DNA of 64,000 bases from G963422275 sp963422275 (GTDB taxonomy: Bacteria > Pseudomonadota > Alphaproteobacteria > Rhodobacterales > Rhodobacteraceae). The translations under genes and the position numbers were made by a program. Every line of letters starts with the position of its first letter. The stretch's first letter is position 1. Shown one piece after another: positions 45,111 through 53,533 of the stretch. The DNA lies in the NCBI GenBank assembly GCA_963422275.1, contig OY729418.1, positions 3,906,001 to 3,970,000 of the forward strand, read 5' to 3'. A model generated the notes under the pieces. The model was not told the DNA's origin. It saw only the letters and a program-made list of their open reading frames with translations, and did not search any database.

Positions 45111-45734
45111 TTAACTACAAATCGACCAGATTTCACGAAGATTCCCTTCGCCAAGTTCAACCACCGCTTGAACATCCATTGGCTCTAGCTGCGATAACAA
45201 AATATAGAAGAGCTGGCCGTTCATGACGTTGCCGCCCAAGTTAACGCCGATCTTGGTGAACAGGATTCTTCCAACACCCTGACTCGAAACCACCAGTGGC
45301 CAACGCGGATAGAAATGTGAAAGATTTTCGAACGCATTCCATGCACGAGTTCGAAAAGCCCACTCCGATTCGCCTCCGGGAGGAGTCCATCCCATTTGCA
45401 GCATTGGTTTCGTTGCATCGACCGATTTAAAGTTCCACTGCCCCAACCGGCGCTCCATAAAACCGTTGCGGACGAAAAACCGGAGATTAAGGTGCGACCT
45501 GATAATTCGCACTGTGTTGAGGGTTCGAGACATGTTTGCGGCAATGATCAAACCAGGAGGTGGATACGGAGATGCAAGAAGCCTCCTTGCTACGCTGTGG
45601 GACTGCTTGCAGCCGTATGTCGTCAGTTTTGCATCGCTCTCACTTCCCGACCGGATGCCTGCGCGGTTAGCGGCAGTCTGCCCGTGACGCACAAAGTAGA
45701 AGCCCGCACAATGGCTGTCAGTGGGCGGCAGCAT
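45111..45734 (-). CDS. histidine-phosphatase-fold protein lacking the second catalytic His
   Basis: 207 residues from ATG 45734; other in-frame starts at 45773, 45779 and 45785 would lengthen it. FYFVRHGQTAANRAG gives the RHG phosphate-acceptor motif and ERRLGQW the Glu region. Where the family has VVSHGG(V)xR, this protein has VVSSQGVGR, so the second catalytic His is absent. It may be catalytically weak or a binding protein. It overlaps the upstream alpha/beta hydrolase gene by at least 17 nt and is the last gene of the partner-switching operon. Confidence 0.8.
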   Translation of the reverse strand: MLPPTDSHCAGFYFVRHGQTAANRAGIRSGSESDAKLTTYGCKQSHSVARRLLASPYPPPGLIIAANMSRTLNTVRIIRSHLNLRFFVRNGFMERRLGQWNFKSVDATKPMLQMGWTPPGGESEWAFRTRAWNAFENLSHFYPRWPLVVSSQGVGRILFTKIGVNLGGNVMNGQLFYILLSQLEPMDVQAVVELGEGNLREIWSICS

Positions 45735-46818
45735 AAAGAATCCGGCTCGATGAGCTAGGGGGACGGCAAACATGATCATTCTCATATGTCCTGTCGCCAT
45801 GGACCCACTTGGCAATTTCCGTTGCCAAACCGAGATCGCAGAGTAGTGGGGTATGCCCGGTGTCTGGAACGCGAATGACAGACACCTTGCCTTGGCGGCG
45901 CATCTTCGCCACTGTGCCCTCATCCGTGGCGTCGCTCAGCAGCCCATGAACCAGCAGAACCGGGCAGGCGACCCGGTTCCAATCCGACCACAGGTCAAGA
46001 TCACTGGTGGCTTCTGCGCGGTATGCCATCAAGGCACGAAGATCGTGTCGGTATACTCTCCCGTTCTCTTCCGATGACCATCTTGTTTTGTGGTGCGAGT
46101 TATGAAGGAGAACCGCATCCGGACGGAAGCCTGTGTATTTTGCTGCAGCACCGGTGCGACGAAACATTTCCGCAGGTGAATCGAAAACGTAATGTCTCGC
46201 CACTGCCCGGGCACGACGCGAGCGACGACTAGCCGGAATGAAGGGGCCAGTGTCGTTGAGAATTATTCGAGCTACGAGATCCGGGTAGCGAGACGCAAGC
46301 CGAATGGCAACTGCACCTCCTAGGGAGGATCCAAGAACGGTGACGTCGTCTAGATTGAGGAATTCCATGAATTGGCGTATCTGCTCGACGTAAGTAGCCA
46401 GCTGATAGTCCGAAATTTCCGCCATCCATCCGCTCCTGCCGCGGCCGGCGAGGTCCAGCCCGATCACGCGCAGAGCGGGAAGAGCATCGAGTGCCAAAAA
46501 GTCAAATCTCTGCGAGACGTTCGTGAGGCCTCCGACCGCGACTAGCGGCCGTTCTCCCGCTTCCGAGTCAAACCAGGCAAGGTTCACCCTATACGGTTTT
46601 CCGACACCGACCTCGCTGTCTTGGAGCACTGCCGGATGCTCGTAGCAAAACCTCTGTGCTGGCAGCTTTCTCCCCAAGGCTTCCTCGATAGCCGAAATCA
46701 ATTCCTCGTAGTCCTTCCACTCGAGGTCTTGCGGTTGCGGGAATCCATTCCGGACGAGCCATTCGCGCAGAGCGTGATCAGCGTGCATGGCTACCGACTT
46801 GCCGGCTGATACAATCAT
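45718..46818 (-). CDS. alpha/beta hydrolase
   Basis: 366 residues from ATG 46818, which overlaps the stop of the RsbW-like gene (ATGA). An N-terminal helical extension of about 75 residues precedes the core. The core has the nucleophile elbow VLGSSLGG (Ser165), an oxyanion VGGLT, an acid in LLSDATDE and the catalytic His in DTGHTPLL. RsbQ-type hydrolases feed signals into RsbU-type phosphatases in Bacillus, so its presence beside RsbU/RsbW homologues is suggestive (inference). The C-terminal about 15 residues overlap the next gene. Confidence 0.88.
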   Translation of the reverse strand: MIVSAGKSVAMHADHALREWLVRNGFPQPQDLEWKDYEELISAIEEALGRKLPAQRFCYEHPAVLQDSEVGVGKPYRVNLAWFDSEAGERPLVAVGGLTNVSQRFDFLALDALPALRVIGLDLAGRGRSGWMAEISDYQLATYVEQIRQFMEFLNLDDVTVLGSSLGGAVAIRLASRYPDLVARIILNDTGPFIPASRRSRRARAVARHYVFDSPAEMFRRTGAAAKYTGFRPDAVLLHNSHHKTRWSSEENGRVYRHDLRALMAYRAEATSDLDLWSDWNRVACPVLLVHGLLSDATDEGTVAKMRRQGKVSVIRVPDTGHTPLLCDLGLATEIAKWVHGDRTYENDHVCRPPSSSSRILYAAAH

Positions 46819-47276
46819 TTGGCCTTGGCCATTAGACCGCGCAGAGTCAACGTGATGCGGTTCCTTTTTCCAACTCTTTCCCAAGCGACTTCATCCATGA
46901 AATTCTTTACCAACATGATACCGAGACCTCCGATCGGTCTCTCTTCCAGACTCAAGGTAGTATCAGGCTCCGGAACTTCTTTGAATGTATTGAACACAAT
47001 CCCATCATCCTCTATCTCGATTTTGAGTATGTCGCCTTGCTCAGTGAATGAAATATGAATATCCCGGTCCGTAGCGTTCGCCTTGCGTTCCGAGCCGTCG
47101 CTTCCATATCCGTAGCTAACGACATTGGTGACAAGTTCGTCAAGAGAGACATTGATCTTCATTGCCCAGCCATCCGGCCAATTGCGCTCGGCACTATGTG
47201 CATCAATTTTTTTAGCAAGTTCGGCAAGTGCTTCGAGTCTGCCTGGAATAGTCAAGGAAAACTGTGACTTGGCCAT
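46815..47276 (-). CDS. RsbW-like serine-protein kinase / anti-sigma factor (HATPase)
   Basis: 153 residues from ATG 47276 with AGGAC upstream; an earlier in-frame start inside the preceding gene is not used. GHKL ATPase fold: N box VSLDELVTNVVSYGYG, G1-like EIEDDGIVFN and G2-like GGLGIMLVKNFMDE. Proteins of this size phosphorylate STAS antagonists and hold or release a partner such as a sigma factor. It lies 16 nt after the SpoIIE-type phosphatase gene. No sigma factor gene is in the window. Confidence 0.92.
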   Translation of the reverse strand: MAKSQFSLTIPGRLEALAELAKKIDAHSAERNWPDGWAMKINVSLDELVTNVVSYGYGSDGSERKANATDRDIHISFTEQGDILKIEIEDDGIVFNTFKEVPEPDTTLSLEERPIGGLGIMLVKNFMDEVAWERVGKRNRITLTLRGLMAKAK

Positions 47277-47292
47277 GTTCTTGTCCTGAATT

Positions 47293-49467
47293 CTAATTCC
47301 CGCCAAGCTTGTCTGCCTTGGATGTAGAGGCATTGCCGTCGAATCGCAAAACAACACAGGTTATGTCGTCAAACTGCGGTGCATCCCCTGCAAATTCTTC
47401 CACCCCGCGCACGATATCTCTTACGTCTGCTTCGGCTTCCTGCTCCGGCAACGCGGCAGCGGTGGCGATGAACCGTTCGTCGCCGTACTCTTCGTTGAAA
47501 CCGTTGAATGCCTCCGTGACCCCGTCTGTAACAAATGCAATCCGGCTCCCCTCGGTCAACTCCACGCTAGCCTCGCCGTATTCCAGCCCTCCGAACATGC
47601 CGAGCGCGACGCCACGGGTCAGTTCCAACGGCGTCGCTTTTCCATTGTTGACCAGAAGGGGGGGATTGTGCCCCCCATTGGCAAACGTGAAATTTCCCGT
47701 CCATTCATCCAGAATTCCATAGAAGAACGTTACAAACAGTTCCTCAGAATTATTTCTCACAAGAAAGTCGTTTACTCGCTCAAGCACCTGACCTGGAGAT
47801 TCCAAGATCCGAACCGAGGCACGCAAGACCGTGCGTGCCATGACCATAAATAGGGCTGCGGGAACGCCTTTTCCGGAAACATCGGCGATCGCTATGCCGA
47901 GATGGCGATCATCGAGACGAAAAAAGTCATAGAAGTCGCCGCCGACTTCCTTGGCGGGCTTCATCATGCCCCGGAGTTCAAACACAGGATTGGCGGGCAA
48001 TGGAGGCGGAAGAAGCGACAATTGAACCCGGGCCGCTATGTCAAGCTCTTTTTGAATGGAAATAAGTGTATTCTTCGTGGCGAGCGCCTCGCGCAAGCGC
48101 TGGTTCTGCTTCTGCACTCGGTCCGACATCTTTTGGAAGGCCAAAGCCATCATGGCCAAGCCATCCCGCTCCAAGCTAGTGTCGTTCAGCGTTTGCGTTT
48201 CGGAATTCCAACCCTCTTCGCGTTCTAGATCGTCTATGTCTTTCACCGCTTGAGCAAACGTGTTGTCACTCGCTGCCGCCATGCTCACAACCAGATCTTC
48301 GATCTGCCGCAACTCATCCAGAACCGCTTCCCGCTCTTCCTCGTCGAGTGTGTCGGCCAATTCCGTCATCTCTTTCCGAATGAAGCGCTCCTGTCGGACG
48401 CGCTGTCGCTCACGCGACTGCCTGAATCTGTCTATCGCCACAAGTTTCGATCTGAAGGAATTGAGTGCTATGGCGATGCGGCCAATCTCGTCCCGGCTGT
48501 TGGCGACTTCCGCCCTGACCTCCATGTTGCCTCTCGATAGCGAATTCAGCATGTTGATCCCGGCGGTCAACGGTGTGAACGCCCAATTCATGTATATGAT
48601 GAGTAGAATTGCCACGAGACCAAGGGCCGCTGCCGTTCCTCCGATCATCAAATTGGCAAGACGCTGCTGTTGCCTCGCAGCTTCCGTGACATCACGGGCA
48701 CTTACAAGATTTGCAACGAGGCTTCCAAGTTCCGCAACTTGCGGAAGAACGATGACCGAGAACACCCGATTCGACAGCTCAATGATCTGCAAACTGTTAA
48801 AATCCAGCAGGTCGGTCCGATTATCTAGTTCTTGCCATAGATCTTGAGCTGTTCCCGCAAGCATGCGACCGCGACGGTTGACTACAACAACCGTCGAACG
48901 CGTAACCTGCTCCAATTCCGCGAGTGCCTCGCGTATGTCAGTCGCGAAAACTCCGAGCCCGACCACCTTACCTTCGAAGGTGAGCGGAACAGCGGCGACA
49001 ATGGCAATGTTACGCTGCTGGTCGTTGCCGACTCCGAAAATGTGCTCCGCTTTGTCAATTGCTTCAAGTGCATGCTCCTGCGCCACGACGGAACTTTGGA
49101 ACACGCCCGAAAACGACGAGTAGGACAATGTTCCATCAACTGAAACGATGTCCAGCCGGTCCGCGATTCCCTCGGCTCGCAACCGCCCAACGAGTGCACC
49201 TGCATTCTGTTGGATCGCCGCATTGTCGGATCGGGCAAGTGCCGCTGGCAAGTCAGAATATTCACTGATCATGTCAAAATTTGCGCTCATGCGCTGCATC
49301 AGCTTGTCGATAATGCGTTCCCACACAGTAGTCCGGTCAACTATTATTTCTTCAGAGTACTGTGTGGTAATGATCTTCTCGCGCTGCAGAGCCGCAAGCG
49401 CCAAGCAAGCGCAAATCACGATGAACGCCAGCGTTGCAAACAGGCTGATGCGGGTTCTAAGGAGCAT
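47293..49467 (-). CDS. membrane sensor - HAMP - SpoIIE/RsbU-type PP2C phosphatase
   Basis: 724 residues. Membrane segment 8-28, a periplasmic Cache-like region about 30-270, a second membrane segment about 273-293, HAMP about 294-350, and a charged coiled coil about 350-480. PP2C domain about 490-715 with metal-binding Asp511 (KEVGGDFYDF), Asp529 (IADVSGKGVP), Asp648 (VTDGVTEAF) and Asp701 (FDDITCV). It should dephosphorylate a STAS antagonist when the periplasmic part is stimulated. The start overlaps the solute-binding gene by 11 nt. Confidence 0.94.
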   Translation of the reverse strand: MLLRTRISLFATLAFIVICACLALAALQREKIITTQYSEEIIVDRTTVWERIIDKLMQRMSANFDMISEYSDLPAALARSDNAAIQQNAGALVGRLRAEGIADRLDIVSVDGTLSYSSFSGVFQSSVVAQEHALEAIDKAEHIFGVGNDQQRNIAIVAAVPLTFEGKVVGLGVFATDIREALAELEQVTRSTVVVVNRRGRMLAGTAQDLWQELDNRTDLLDFNSLQIIELSNRVFSVIVLPQVAELGSLVANLVSARDVTEAARQQQRLANLMIGGTAAALGLVAILLIIYMNWAFTPLTAGINMLNSLSRGNMEVRAEVANSRDEIGRIAIALNSFRSKLVAIDRFRQSRERQRVRQERFIRKEMTELADTLDEEEREAVLDELRQIEDLVVSMAAASDNTFAQAVKDIDDLEREEGWNSETQTLNDTSLERDGLAMMALAFQKMSDRVQKQNQRLREALATKNTLISIQKELDIAARVQLSLLPPPLPANPVFELRGMMKPAKEVGGDFYDFFRLDDRHLGIAIADVSGKGVPAALFMVMARTVLRASVRILESPGQVLERVNDFLVRNNSEELFVTFFYGILDEWTGNFTFANGGHNPPLLVNNGKATPLELTRGVALGMFGGLEYGEASVELTEGSRIAFVTDGVTEAFNGFNEEYGDERFIATAAALPEQEAEADVRDIVRGVEEFAGDAPQFDDITCVVLRFDGNASTSKADKLGGN

Positions 49468-50554
49468 TCCGGACGTAAACCGATCCTTTTTGGCTGTTGC
49501 GAAAGTCAGCGACTGCGATCATTTCCAAGGGAGGGAAAAGTCCGATTTCGTGAACGACATCCATGTTGATCCAGAGTTTGTAGCGTGCAAGATGTCCTAC
49601 CGGGATATCTTCCGGCTTATGCCCCTGGACCAAAATCTTCTCGGCTTGAAGCGCAGCGAGCCTACCAAGTGTGTAATATTCTGTCACCAGCCCAAACATC
49701 GCACGAGAGCCCAGCAAGGGCGCTTGAGTGGCGGCAAAGGTTGGCAATTGCGCGTCAATGGCTAACGATGTCAGCAAATCACCGTGTCGGGTCAAAAACG
49801 AATCCGGCCCCATGTAGATCAATTCCGCGCCCTTTTGCTTGGCTTTCACCACCAGATTGGGAATCTCCTCAGGATTGGGTTTGCCGTCTTCATCTAGCGG
49901 CACCGGAATCTCGATCAGATCAACGCCCATATTCGAAACCACGTTTCTAAGGTCGCTCACATTGATCTGCGAGTTCCTCGCAGTGGGATCATAGATCACC
50001 GCAATTTTCTTGAAGGGGCGGTATGCCTCTATGGCACTTAGTTGAACTTCCACAGGGGCAAGAAAGGAAACACCGGTTACTAATCTTCCTGGTTGCTCGA
50101 AGGAATCCACTATTCCGGCCTCAATTGGATACGCAACAAGAACGAAAATGCCCGGAATGTCCCGAATGAACCGCTCCGGCTCATCCGTATCGAGCGGCCC
50201 AACAATGCTTGTGGTTGTTCCGGTGCCCCAAGTGTAGACAAGGTCGGGCTGAACTTGGCGAATCTCTTCGACTATCGCCGGCGCATTGCCCGTATCCAGG
50301 GAAAGGTTCCGAACAGTCAACTCGTAGGATACTCCCAACTGCGTCAGCTGATCCCTGAAACCGTCTTCAACTTCCGTTTCCCCGCGCCACGTGACCGCAA
50401 AAATTCTGTAAGGCTCCTGTATTCCTGGTTCAAAATCCTGAGCAAGTGCCAAAAAAGTTGTCTGATAATGCAAAGCGAGTATCAGAACCACCAAGCGCAA
50501 GGCTTCCCAAGGCTTGGCAAATGCGTTGAATACGCCGCGTCGCGTCGCCCGCAT
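49457..50554 (-). CDS. ABC-type solute-binding protein (COG2984-like), no transporter genes nearby
   Basis: 365 residues. Signal peptide to about residue 39 (LALA-QD). Two-lobed binding-protein sequence with PDLVYTWGTGTT, GIFVLVAYPIEAGIV, FKKIAVIYDPTARNS and AELIYMGPDSF. It resembles the ABC_sub_bind family otherwise found with ABC permeases. Here it sits between a HAMP-MFS fusion (sharing TAATG) and a sensor phosphatase (11-nt overlap). A sensing role is therefore more likely than uptake through a dedicated ABC importer. The ligand is unknown. Confidence 0.88.
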   Translation of the reverse strand: MRATRRGVFNAFAKPWEALRLVVLILALHYQTTFLALAQDFEPGIQEPYRIFAVTWRGETEVEDGFRDQLTQLGVSYELTVRNLSLDTGNAPAIVEEIRQVQPDLVYTWGTGTTTSIVGPLDTDEPERFIRDIPGIFVLVAYPIEAGIVDSFEQPGRLVTGVSFLAPVEVQLSAIEAYRPFKKIAVIYDPTARNSQINVSDLRNVVSNMGVDLIEIPVPLDEDGKPNPEEIPNLVVKAKQKGAELIYMGPDSFLTRHGDLLTSLAIDAQLPTFAATQAPLLGSRAMFGLVTEYYTLGRLAALQAEKILVQGHKPEDIPVGHLARYKLWINMDVVHEIGLFPPLEMIAVADFRNSQKGSVYVRNAP

Positions 50555-52683
50555 TACTCTCCCCCTTGGGCAACAGGAGACACACCACCTGCGAAGTGCA
50601 TCGTAACGAGATACAATGGCACAAAGGCGAGTGTAATCACGCCGACGCCAACGATTGCCATCTCGTACCCAAAGCTGAATGCAAGCGGTGCCGCAACGAT
50701 GGGACCTAGCATGAGCCCAAGCCTCTCGACAAGCCGGTAAGCACTGACAGCCGATGCTTGCCCAAGCAATCCTCTATGTGAATCAGCCACATTCTGGACA
50801 ATGGCTAGCTGAGAGGTGAGCGACAGCGCATGACCGACGCCTAAAGAAAGAATTGCAATGGCAATTGCCCAGGTGCCATCAAGAAATCCAATTGCTGGAA
50901 TGCATGCGAGGCAACCGAGTCCCGTCAGTGCAACCCCCAAAGCAACGATAGTCGAGTATTTTCCAGTGCGGTCGGCAAACCAGGAGGCAAGCGGTAAACA
51001 TGCAATGGTCGTGACCCCGTAAAGCATCATGATCCAACCGATCACTGACTGGCTGTTACCAAGTTCAGCTAGCCTCAATGGCACAAGGAAAAAGAAGAAC
51101 CCAGTTGCCACGAACTTTCCCGGGACAGCTGCAAAGAAGGTAACGGCGGTGAAGCGGGGATCGATGATCAAGATGCGCCAGCTGCGGAAGTCAAACCAAA
51201 CCCGTGTTGATTTCCGCCGCACATGGGATTCGTCAAGGGTCGAGTTCACGATGAAGCCGGAAATAAGCGAGAGGCCAGCCGAAAGTAGGAAAGTGGCCTC
51301 ATATCCAAGCCGATCGGCAATGATTCCACCAATTGGTGGTCCGCAGATCATGCCAACGAACACAGCCCCGACAAAAACTGACATTTCTTTTGCACGGCGG
51401 CGGATCTGGGTGTTTTTCATGACCCAAGCCTGTGCAGCGATAAAAATCAAGCCGTACCCAATCCCTGACAGCAAGCGCCAGAAAATGAAGTCGTAGTACC
51501 CAGCGGTGAGGAAAGTTCCAGCATATCCTGCGCCTGCAGTGAGCGCACCGACCAAGAAAACTCGACGGGACCCGACATAGTCCACTATTGCACCCCCGAT
51601 GGGCGTGAAGGTCGCCGCTGCGAGCATGAACAATGTTATTGGGAATCCAACAAGAAATTCGTTCGTAAAGTTTGAATCGGCAGGGACGAGCCGATTCACA
51701 AATAGTGGGAGAAACGACCGCGACAGCTCCTCCGAAAACATCATCAAAAAGAGCGGAATCCTGATCTGAATGCTGCTGACCGGACGAATGTCATCGCCGC
51801 CGGTGAAACGGAAACGATCATCGACGTTCTGTCGCACGGACTGAACCCTATCTGCCACTTTTACGTCGAGCTGAGCATTCCGAATCTCCCGCACCTCAAA
51901 ACTGAAGTCTTCATAGCGGTGCTGAAGTGACCGTAGCAGTGAGTTCAAAGCGGAAATAACACGACCCACCTCGTCCCTAGTGCGAACCGCCAACCGGTTT
52001 GAGAACACGCCATTTCGTCCAAATACGAGTGCCATCGAAATGCTCTTCAACGGGGTTGTTATTTGCGTGTTCATGAAAAACACAATGAACTCGATAGTGA
52101 CGAACCAGGAGACCACGATCACCGTGATTACGTCGAAGTAGATGTTTGACAGGCGGCTGCCAACATAGTCGGCGCTCACGCCAGCAACGACCTTCGCAGT
52201 CGCCGCCCCGTTAAGTGCGATCGGAAAGAAAGCGGTGATGGCCTCCGACCGTGCCCGCGATGCTGGCTCGGAAACCCCACCGGCAATGCCAAGGCCCTCG
52301 ATCCCGGCAGCCGAGATCCCACTCGCGAACAGGATGCCGTCCACCTCGTCCACGAGCGCGAGAAACTCCACTTCCTCGTTCGCCGCCATGACCTCCCGAA
52401 AATAGGTGTCAACGCCGACCAATCTCTCCGGTTCGATCCCGAGGCCGTTGATCGCGAACCCTACGAGGTTGCCTGCAGAGCGAGCGACAGCTTCCGCCTT
52501 CAGCGCGACCTGCGGCTTGAGAACCTGCTCAAATCCCCTGAGCGAGTGCCAAGCGAACGCGACCTGGCTCGCGAGGAGCAGGAACGCGGAGAGTGCCACA
52601 ACCTGCAGTAGCACCCCTCCGTGGCGACCGGCGACGGTGTTGTCGGAACCCTCGATGTTTGGTTCGCCTCCGAGCAGGTTCAA
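50554..52683 (-). CDS. periplasmic sensor - HAMP - MFS transporter fusion
   Basis: 709 residues. Membrane segment about 25-45, periplasmic Cache-like domain about 46-185, second segment about 186-208. A HAMP region follows at about 209-262 (TTPLKSISMALVF ... RTRDEVGRVISALNSLLRSL), then a linker. A 12-helix major-facilitator domain spans about 305-705, with IGGAIVDYVGSRRVF and WFADRTGKYSTIV as the loop 2-3 type motifs of each half. HAMP normally passes signals to kinases, cyclases or chemoreceptors, so HAMP feeding a transporter domain is unusual. ATGA overlap with the upstream sensor gene; TAATG with the downstream one. Confidence 0.9.
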   Translation of the reverse strand: MNLLGGEPNIEGSDNTVAGRHGGVLLQVVALSAFLLLASQVAFAWHSLRGFEQVLKPQVALKAEAVARSAGNLVGFAINGLGIEPERLVGVDTYFREVMAANEEVEFLALVDEVDGILFASGISAAGIEGLGIAGGVSEPASRARSEAITAFFPIALNGAATAKVVAGVSADYVGSRLSNIYFDVITVIVVSWFVTIEFIVFFMNTQITTPLKSISMALVFGRNGVFSNRLAVRTRDEVGRVISALNSLLRSLQHRYEDFSFEVREIRNAQLDVKVADRVQSVRQNVDDRFRFTGGDDIRPVSSIQIRIPLFLMMFSEELSRSFLPLFVNRLVPADSNFTNEFLVGFPITLFMLAAATFTPIGGAIVDYVGSRRVFLVGALTAGAGYAGTFLTAGYYDFIFWRLLSGIGYGLIFIAAQAWVMKNTQIRRRAKEMSVFVGAVFVGMICGPPIGGIIADRLGYEATFLLSAGLSLISGFIVNSTLDESHVRRKSTRVWFDFRSWRILIIDPRFTAVTFFAAVPGKFVATGFFFFLVPLRLAELGNSQSVIGWIMMLYGVTTIACLPLASWFADRTGKYSTIVALGVALTGLGCLACIPAIGFLDGTWAIAIAILSLGVGHALSLTSQLAIVQNVADSHRGLLGQASAVSAYRLVERLGLMLGPIVAAPLAFSFGYEMAIVGVGVITLAFVPLYLVTMHFAGGVSPVAQGGE

Positions 52684-53471
52684 CTTGCCTCCTGGTCCCC
52701 GTCAATTCTCCGGATTTCCCCGATGGCTTCCGCCAGCATGTCCTGAGCGCTGCAGGCTACGCGGGCAAACTCGCAGAAGTCCGGCGACTGCATATCGAAC
52801 AGCGCTTCCACCGGGGGACCCTTGTCGCGCTTCACGATCCCGTCGATTGCCTCGTGCAACCGCTTGAGATCACGCAAGGGACGGTGGAAAATCACGGCGG
52901 ATCCAAGCAGCGCAAGCAGGGCGATGACCGCTAGGTTGAGCATGCCAGTCAGAAGCAGCCGCGACTCATGCTCCGAAACGCTCTTGTCCAGGAAGTCTCG
53001 CGAATATCGGAGAGCAAGCGATCCTAGGTTCTGGTCGAGACTGTTGCGAAGCACCACGCCGATGACGCCCGCATCGCGTTGGAGCAGGGTCCAGACCCCG
53101 TCCTCGTCGGCTTCGCGCCAAGCCTGAATCCACTCTTCAGCCACCAAGTCGCCCTCGAAGCTTGTGTCGGTGCTGTAAAGCACGGTCCCAGCCTCGTCGA
53201 AGACCTCGATCGTGTAAATCTGTGGGTCGTCCCGCAGATATGTCGCCATGATTCCCGGAATGTTTTGAATGTTGGTCAACTCCAGACCTAGATCCAACTG
53301 GGTTTCAATGTGCTGTTTTATGTCCCGGGCTACAAATTCGAACCGAGCGGCGAGGAACTCGCCGAGCGTTCGATTAAACATCTGAACACTGAGAAAGCCC
53401 GTTATTCCGAGGCCAATCGACAGGATTACTGCGAGAACTGCTGCTATTCTGGTCGAAAATCCAAAGCTCAA
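52680..53471 (-). CDS. membrane sensor protein without output domain
   Basis: 263 residues. Membrane segment about 8-30 (IAAVLAVILSIGLGITGFL), periplasmic domain about 31-172 with a PAS/Cache-like pattern (IYTIEVFDEAGTVLYSTD), second segment about 173-195. A 68-residue cytoplasmic tail begins like HAMP (HRPLRDLKRLHEAIDGIV) and then ends without a kinase, methyl-accepting or other output region. First gene of the operon; a dyad lies 37 bases upstream. It may act as a partner for the sensor halves of the next proteins. Confidence 0.82.
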   Translation of the reverse strand: MSFGFSTRIAAVLAVILSIGLGITGFLSVQMFNRTLGEFLAARFEFVARDIKQHIETQLDLGLELTNIQNIPGIMATYLRDDPQIYTIEVFDEAGTVLYSTDTSFEGDLVAEEWIQAWREADEDGVWTLLQRDAGVIGVVLRNSLDQNLGSLALRYSRDFLDKSVSEHESRLLLTGMLNLAVIALLALLGSAVIFHRPLRDLKRLHEAIDGIVKRDKGPPVEALFDMQSPDFCEFARVACSAQDMLAEAIGEIRRIDGDQEAS

Positions 53472-53507
53472 AAATATGTCCCAGCTTTAACTTTCTTGCT
53501 CAACCTG

Positions 53508-53533
53508 CTGGTATAGATGGGGCAATATACCAG
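53508..53533. promoter_or_regulatory. perfect dyad CTGGTATA-N10-TATACCAG upstream of the sensor operon
   Basis: 8-base arms at 53508-53515 and 53526-53533, exactly complementary, spaced by 10 bases (one helical turn centre to centre is about 18). It sits 37-62 bases before the first ATG, where a promoter and operator are expected. The next codirectional gene ends at 53990. A dimeric regulator site is likely; there is no T run to suggest a terminator. Confidence 0.5.

Noticed and set aside
49480..49500. GTTGCGAAAG match to the dispersed IS end motif
   Set aside because: It lies inside the coding end of the solute-binding protein gene and the flanking bases do not match; coincidence.
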